Shown here: positions 39,143-42,080 of the stretch, piece after piece | Position numbering within the stretch: position 1 is the stretch's first letter | How the letters are laid out: each line of letters opens with the position of its first letter | NCBI GenBank assembly: GCA_964655775.1 | Contig: CAZZNQ010000028.1 | Location: 1 to 42,080, forward strand | Length of the DNA stretch: 42,080 bases | Direction of reading: 5' to 3' | Source: CAZZNQ01 sp964655775 | GTDB taxonomy: Bacteria > Planctomycetota > Brocadiia > SM23-32 | Position numbers and translations under genes: made by a program | Notes under the pieces: generated by a model | Told to the model about the DNA's origin: nothing | The model's database searches: none | The model's input: only the letters and a program-made list of their open reading frames with translations

Positions 39143-40549
39143 GTGACCACTGACACCACGCGCGAGAAGTGCGGCGTAATCGGCATCTACGGTGTCCCCG
39201 ATGCGGCCCATCGGGCCTACCTGGGGCTGCACGCCCTCCAGCACAGGGGACAGGAATCCGCCGGAATCGTCTCGTCGGACGGCACGCACATCCAGAGCAA
39301 GAAGGGGCTTGGACTGCTCTCGGAGGCGATCGTGCCGGAGGACCTGCCCTCCTTGCCCGGCCACATCGCGGTGGGCCATGTGCGCTATTCGACCACCGGC
39401 GCAAAACGCGTCCAGAACATCCAGCCGCTCGTCATCGAGTACTCCGGCGGCATCGTGGGCGTGGCCCACAACGGCAACCTGACCAACGCGCGCACGTTGC
39501 GGCAGGCGTACAGCCAGCGGGGGGCTATCTTCCAGACTTCGACGGACAGCGAGGTGATCGTCCACCTCATGGCCGATCCGGACAACATCGCGTCCGGCGA
39601 TCCGCTCAGGGCCGCACTCACCAGGGTTAGGGGAGCCTACAGCTTTGTGATCCTGACCGAGACCTCTGTCGTCGCCGCCCGGGATCCTCATGGCTTCCGA
39701 CCGCTCACGCTCGGACGCATGTCCCAGGGATACGTCGTGGCGAGCGAGACCTGCGCTCTGGACCTGCTGGACGCCGAGTTCATCCGTGACGTGGAACCCG
39801 GTGAAATCATCACCATCGACGACCGAGGTGTGCGCAGCCAGCGGTTCGCGAGCTCCGCGAGGCAGGCTCAATGCGTCTTCGAGTACATTTACTTCGCGCG
39901 CCCCGACAGCATACTTTTCGGGGAGAGCGTACATCGGGTCAGAATGCGCCTTGGAGCAAATCTGGCCGACGCTCATCCCGTCGACGCCGACGTCGTGTTC
40001 TCGGTGCCGGACTCGGGCAATTCGGCGGCTTTGGGGTATTCGCGGCGGTCGGGCATCCCGTTCGACATGGGTTTCGTGCGGAATCACTACGTCGGCCGCA
40101 CCTTCATCACTCCTGTGGCTGAGAGCCGGGCCAGCGGTGTGAAGATCAAGCTGAATGTGGTGGCGGACGTGGTGCGCGGAAAACGAGTGGTCGTAGTGGA
40201 CGACTCCATCGTGCGGGGGACCACTTCGCGTGCGCGCATCGCTTCTCTGCGTGAGGCAGGGGCACGGGAAGTGCATCTTCGCATAAGTGCGCCGCCCATC
40301 GCGCACCCGTGCTACTACGGGATAGACTTCCAGCACAAGGACGAACTGATTGCATCCAACCACTCGGTGGACGAGATACGCAGGTTCCTGGGCGTGGACA
40401 GCCTGGGGTACCAGACCATCGAAGGATTGGTGGACGCGCTTCCCCAGCCGGGCAAGGACTACTGCCTGGCGTGCTTTGCCGGCGAGTATCCCGTCCGGCC
40501 GGAGCCCGGAATGGACAAGCTCTCCTTCGAGAGAGTGCACGAGGGGTAA
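39143..40549 (+). CDS. purF: amidophosphoribosyltransferase
   Basis: A 468-residue PurF, the first committed step of purine synthesis, transferring glutamine nitrogen to PRPP. The N-terminal Ntn glutaminase has its nucleophile Cys at residue 10 (REKCGVIGIYG), implying removal of a 9-residue propeptide as in Bacillus. The PRTase loop is VVVVDDSIVRGTTS. Four cysteines in the Bacillus positions (CVFEYIYFARPDS, HPCYYGID, and CLAC near the end) predict the oxygen-sensitive [4Fe-4S] cluster. GTG was selected because earlier in-frame codons lie inside dapF; the SD is short-spaced. It is followed by a 271-base gap before glnA. Confidence 0.96.
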   Translation: MTTDTTREKCGVIGIYGVPDAAHRAYLGLHALQHRGQESAGIVSSDGTHIQSKKGLGLLSEAIVPEDLPSLPGHIAVGHVRYSTTGAKRVQNIQPLVIEYSGGIVGVAHNGNLTNARTLRQAYSQRGAIFQTSTDSEVIVHLMADPDNIASGDPLRAALTRVRGAYSFVILTETSVVAARDPHGFRPLTLGRMSQGYVVASETCALDLLDAEFIRDVEPGEIITIDDRGVRSQRFASSARQAQCVFEYIYFARPDSILFGESVHRVRMRLGANLADAHPVDADVVFSVPDSGNSAALGYSRRSGIPFDMGFVRNHYVGRTFITPVAESRASGVKIKLNVVADVVRGKRVVVVDDSIVRGTTSRARIASLREAGAREVHLRISAPPIAHPCYYGIDFQHKDELIASNHSVDEIRRFLGVDSLGYQTIEGLVDALPQPGKDYCLACFAGEYPVRPEPGMDKLSFERVHEG

Positions 40550-40698
40550 GGAGCCGGGAGGAGTCCGGCAGGATTCGCAAGGGGGCCTACCGGGGCCGGA
40601 GAGGCTACGATAATGTAGGACTCGCCGACCCGATCCCACCGAAATGTGGCCTGCTCCGATGGCGCAGTAGGGCGTGATGCCTTAGAATGGGGATCTGG

Positions 40699-40712
40699 AC
40701 CCCGTCTGGGGT
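40699..40712. promoter_or_regulatory. inverted repeat upstream of the glnA promoter
   Basis: ACCCC-GTCT-GGGGT, ending 13 bases before the sigma-54 -24 element. It could be an activator half-site pair, or a weak hairpin closing the dapF-purF transcript. The rest of the 271-base purF-glnA gap shows no gene. Confidence 0.2.
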
Positions 40713-40725
40713 GACCGGTCGGCGA

Positions 40726-40741
40726 TGGCACGGCCGTTGCT
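40726..40741 (+). promoter_or_regulatory. sigma-54 (RpoN) promoter of glnA
   Basis: TGGCACG-GCCG-TTGCT matches the sigma-54 consensus TGGCACGnnnnTTGCW at every defined position, with the -24 GG and -12 GC correctly spaced. The start point should be near 40752, giving a leader of about 70 bases. Nitrogen-dependent control by an NtrC-type activator is therefore expected. The activator sites are not identified. Confidence 0.8.
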
Positions 40742-40820
40742 CTACTCTCCTCCAGGGTGATGGGTCTGAGGTCCCGTCCCGCGCGATGAACAAGCTGTAT
40801 CTGAACGAAAGGGCTGCATA

Positions 40821-42080
40821 ATGGTGGAGAAAGATCGGGACTACGTGTTGTCGACCGTTGCAGAGAATAGGGTCAAGTTCATCCGCCTGTGGTTTACTGA
40901 CGTGCTTGGCTCGCTCAAGAGTTTCGCCATCACGGCGGAGGAACTGGAGACCGCACTGGATGAGGGGATGGGCTTCGACGGCTCTTCGATCGAGGGCTAC
41001 GCCCGCATCGAGGAGAGCGACACCGTCGCCATGCCGGATCCCAGCACCTTCACCATTCTGCCCTGGCGTCCGACCGAGGATGCCGGCGTGGCGAGGATGT
41101 TCTGCGACGTGCAGACTCCCGACGGCGATCCCTACGACGGGGACCCCCGCTACGTCCTGAAAAGGAATCTGGAGAAGGCGGCGAAGATGGGCTACACGTT
41201 CTACGTGGGGCCTGAGCTGGAGTTCTTCTACTTCCAGAGCGCGAAGGGCGAGCCGGTGGGCCTGGACGCCGGCGGGTACTTCGATCTGACGCCGCTGGAC
41301 GTGGCGAGCGATCTGCGCCGGGACACCGTGCTGGCGCTGGAGAAGATGGGTATCCACGTCGAGTACAGCCATCACGAGGTCGCCCCCAGCCAGCACGAGA
41401 TCGACCTGCGATACATGGATGCGCTCAGCATGGCCGACGCCGCCATGACGTATCGCCTGACGGTGAAGGAGGTCGCGCTGAAGCACGGCGTCTATGCTAC
41501 CTTTATGCCGAAGCCGGTGTTCGGTGAGAACGGCAGCGGAATGCACGTGCACCAGTCGCTTTTCGAGGGCGAGAAGAATGCCTTCTTCGACCCCGGCGGC
41601 AAGTATCACCTCTCGGCTACCGGACGAAGCTACATCGCCGGATTGCTGACGCATGCCCGCGAGATCTGCTGCGTGGTCGCCCAGTGGGTGAACTCCTACA
41701 AGCGGCTCGTCCCGGGGTATGAGGCACCCGTCTACCTTTCCTGGGGCCAGAGAAACCGCTCGGCGTTGGTGCGCGTGCCTATGTATAAGCCGGGCAAGGA
41801 GAAGGCGACCCGCGCTGAGTTCCGCTGTCCTGATCCGGCCTGCAATCCGTATCTGGCCTTTGCAGTGATGCTGGCGGCCGGGCTAAAGGGCATCGAGGAA
41901 GGCTACGAACTTCCGGAACCGGTGGAGCGTGACATTTTCTCTATGTCCGACCAGGAGCGCGCGGACATGGGCATCGGCTCGCTGCCGGGCAGCCTGCAGG
42001 AGGCGGTCGCCGAGGCCGAGAAGAGCGAACTGCTGCGCGAGTGCCTCGGCGAGCATATATTTGAGAAGCTGATCGCGAAC
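40821..42080 (+). CDS. glnA: glutamine synthetase type I, partial at 3' end
   Basis: 420 codons are present and the frame is open at the window edge; family length suggests only the last 20 or so residues are missing. Hallmarks: FTDVLGSLKSF, MGFDGSSIEGYARIEESD, GPELEFF, the GENGSGMHVHQSLF ammonia and metal site, KRLVPGYEAPVYLSWGQRNRSALVRVP (the ATP region) and EFRCPDPACNPYLAF. The C-terminal part (GYELPEPVERDIFSMSDQER) lacks the tyrosine adenylylation loop of GSI-beta, so this is GSI-alpha-like and probably controlled by transcription and feedback rather than adenylylation. SD AAAGGG lies 7 bases upstream. A sigma-54 promoter precedes it. Confidence 0.95.
   Translation, partial: MVEKDRDYVLSTVAENRVKFIRLWFTDVLGSLKSFAITAEELETALDEGMGFDGSSIEGYARIEESDTVAMPDPSTFTILPWRPTEDAGVARMFCDVQTPDGDPYDGDPRYVLKRNLEKAAKMGYTFYVGPELEFFYFQSAKGEPVGLDAGGYFDLTPLDVASDLRRDTVLALEKMGIHVEYSHHEVAPSQHEIDLRYMDALSMADAAMTYRLTVKEVALKHGVYATFMPKPVFGENGSGMHVHQSLFEGEKNAFFDPGGKYHLSATGRSYIAGLLTHAREICCVVAQWVNSYKRLVPGYEAPVYLSWGQRNRSALVRVPMYKPGKEKATRAEFRCPDPACNPYLAFAVMLAAGLKGIEEGYELPEPVERDIFSMSDQERADMGIGSLPGSLQEAVAEAEKSELLRECLGEHIFEKLIAN

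Noticed and set aside
39119..40639. A 506-codon open frame antisense to purF, and similar long antisense frames over the HMGL-like gene, ftsH and the phosphodiesterase
   Set aside because: High GC makes antisense frames stay open by chance. The translations are rich in Arg/His/Gly, have no family motif, and the opposite strand carries clearly conserved enzymes.
40550..40820. Riboswitch or glutamine-type regulatory RNA before glnA
   Set aside because: I see no conserved motif or convincing fold. The sigma-54 promoter explains the region, and most of the gap lies upstream of the predicted start point.

Overview
The window is GC-rich, densely coded bacterial DNA with no rRNA, tRNA, insertion sequence, phage gene or CRISPR array that I can see, and no gene-free stretch longer than about 270 bases. 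It encodes a diderm envelope (an LptE-like lipoprotein, BamD-like and BamE-like proteins, a SurA/PpiD-like periplasmic chaperone), a DAP-pathway enzyme, the MEP pathway enzyme IspF, and a Hanks-type Ser/Thr kinase carrying an MJ0042-like zinc ribbon. It also carries DUF3179, ThuA and heparinase II/III proteins. Together these point to an uncultured Planctomycetota-like lineage or a neighbouring environmental phylum. That assignment is inference from gene content, not from a marker-gene search. GTG and TTG starts backed by good Shine-Dalgarno sequences are common.

Layout. 1-5 kb: sugar and glycan genes. A truncated NAD-dependent epimerase and a GT2-like protein run leftward, an MFS permease runs rightward, and a leftward mutarotase-ThuA-FkbM operon follows. 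5-8 kb: a flavodoxin/ferredoxin (EFR1) protein and a LeuA/homocitrate-synthase-like enzyme. 7.8-12 kb, leftward: comM, pssA, a remarkable VTT(DedA/YqaA)-AMMECR1 fusion and a DUF523 protein. 12-17.6 kb, rightward: yjbQ, a CPBP protease, tyrS, a SurA_N/PpiD-like chaperone and ribF. 17.5-21 kb: a DUF3179 membrane protein, a small membrane protein and a zinc-ribbon Ser/Thr kinase. 21-25 kb: a heparinase II/III-like protein, a rubrerythrin-type protein and a GT4 glycosyltransferase. 25-28 kb, leftward: a DinG-family helicase whose N-terminal exonuclease domain has lost its catalytic residues. 28-29.4 kb: proC and ispF.

29.5-36.5 kb is the most systematic block. A divergent ECF-like sigma factor abuts a membrane anti-sigma/FecR protein with VIT/vWA-like C-terminal regions. 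A BamD-like TPR protein, lptE, ftsH and a YkgJ-type cysteine-cluster protein follow on the same strand, which suggests an envelope-stress module. 36.5-42 kb carries a phosphodiesterase, a small conserved-looking protein, a BamE-like lipoprotein, dapF, purF and glnA. glnA runs off the right edge and sits behind an exact-consensus sigma-54 promoter.

The strongest leads are the VTT-AMMECR1 fusion next to phosphatidylserine synthase, the sigma/anti-sigma envelope block, and the sigma-54 glnA promoter. All family calls are by motif and sequence recognition. No database search was run.
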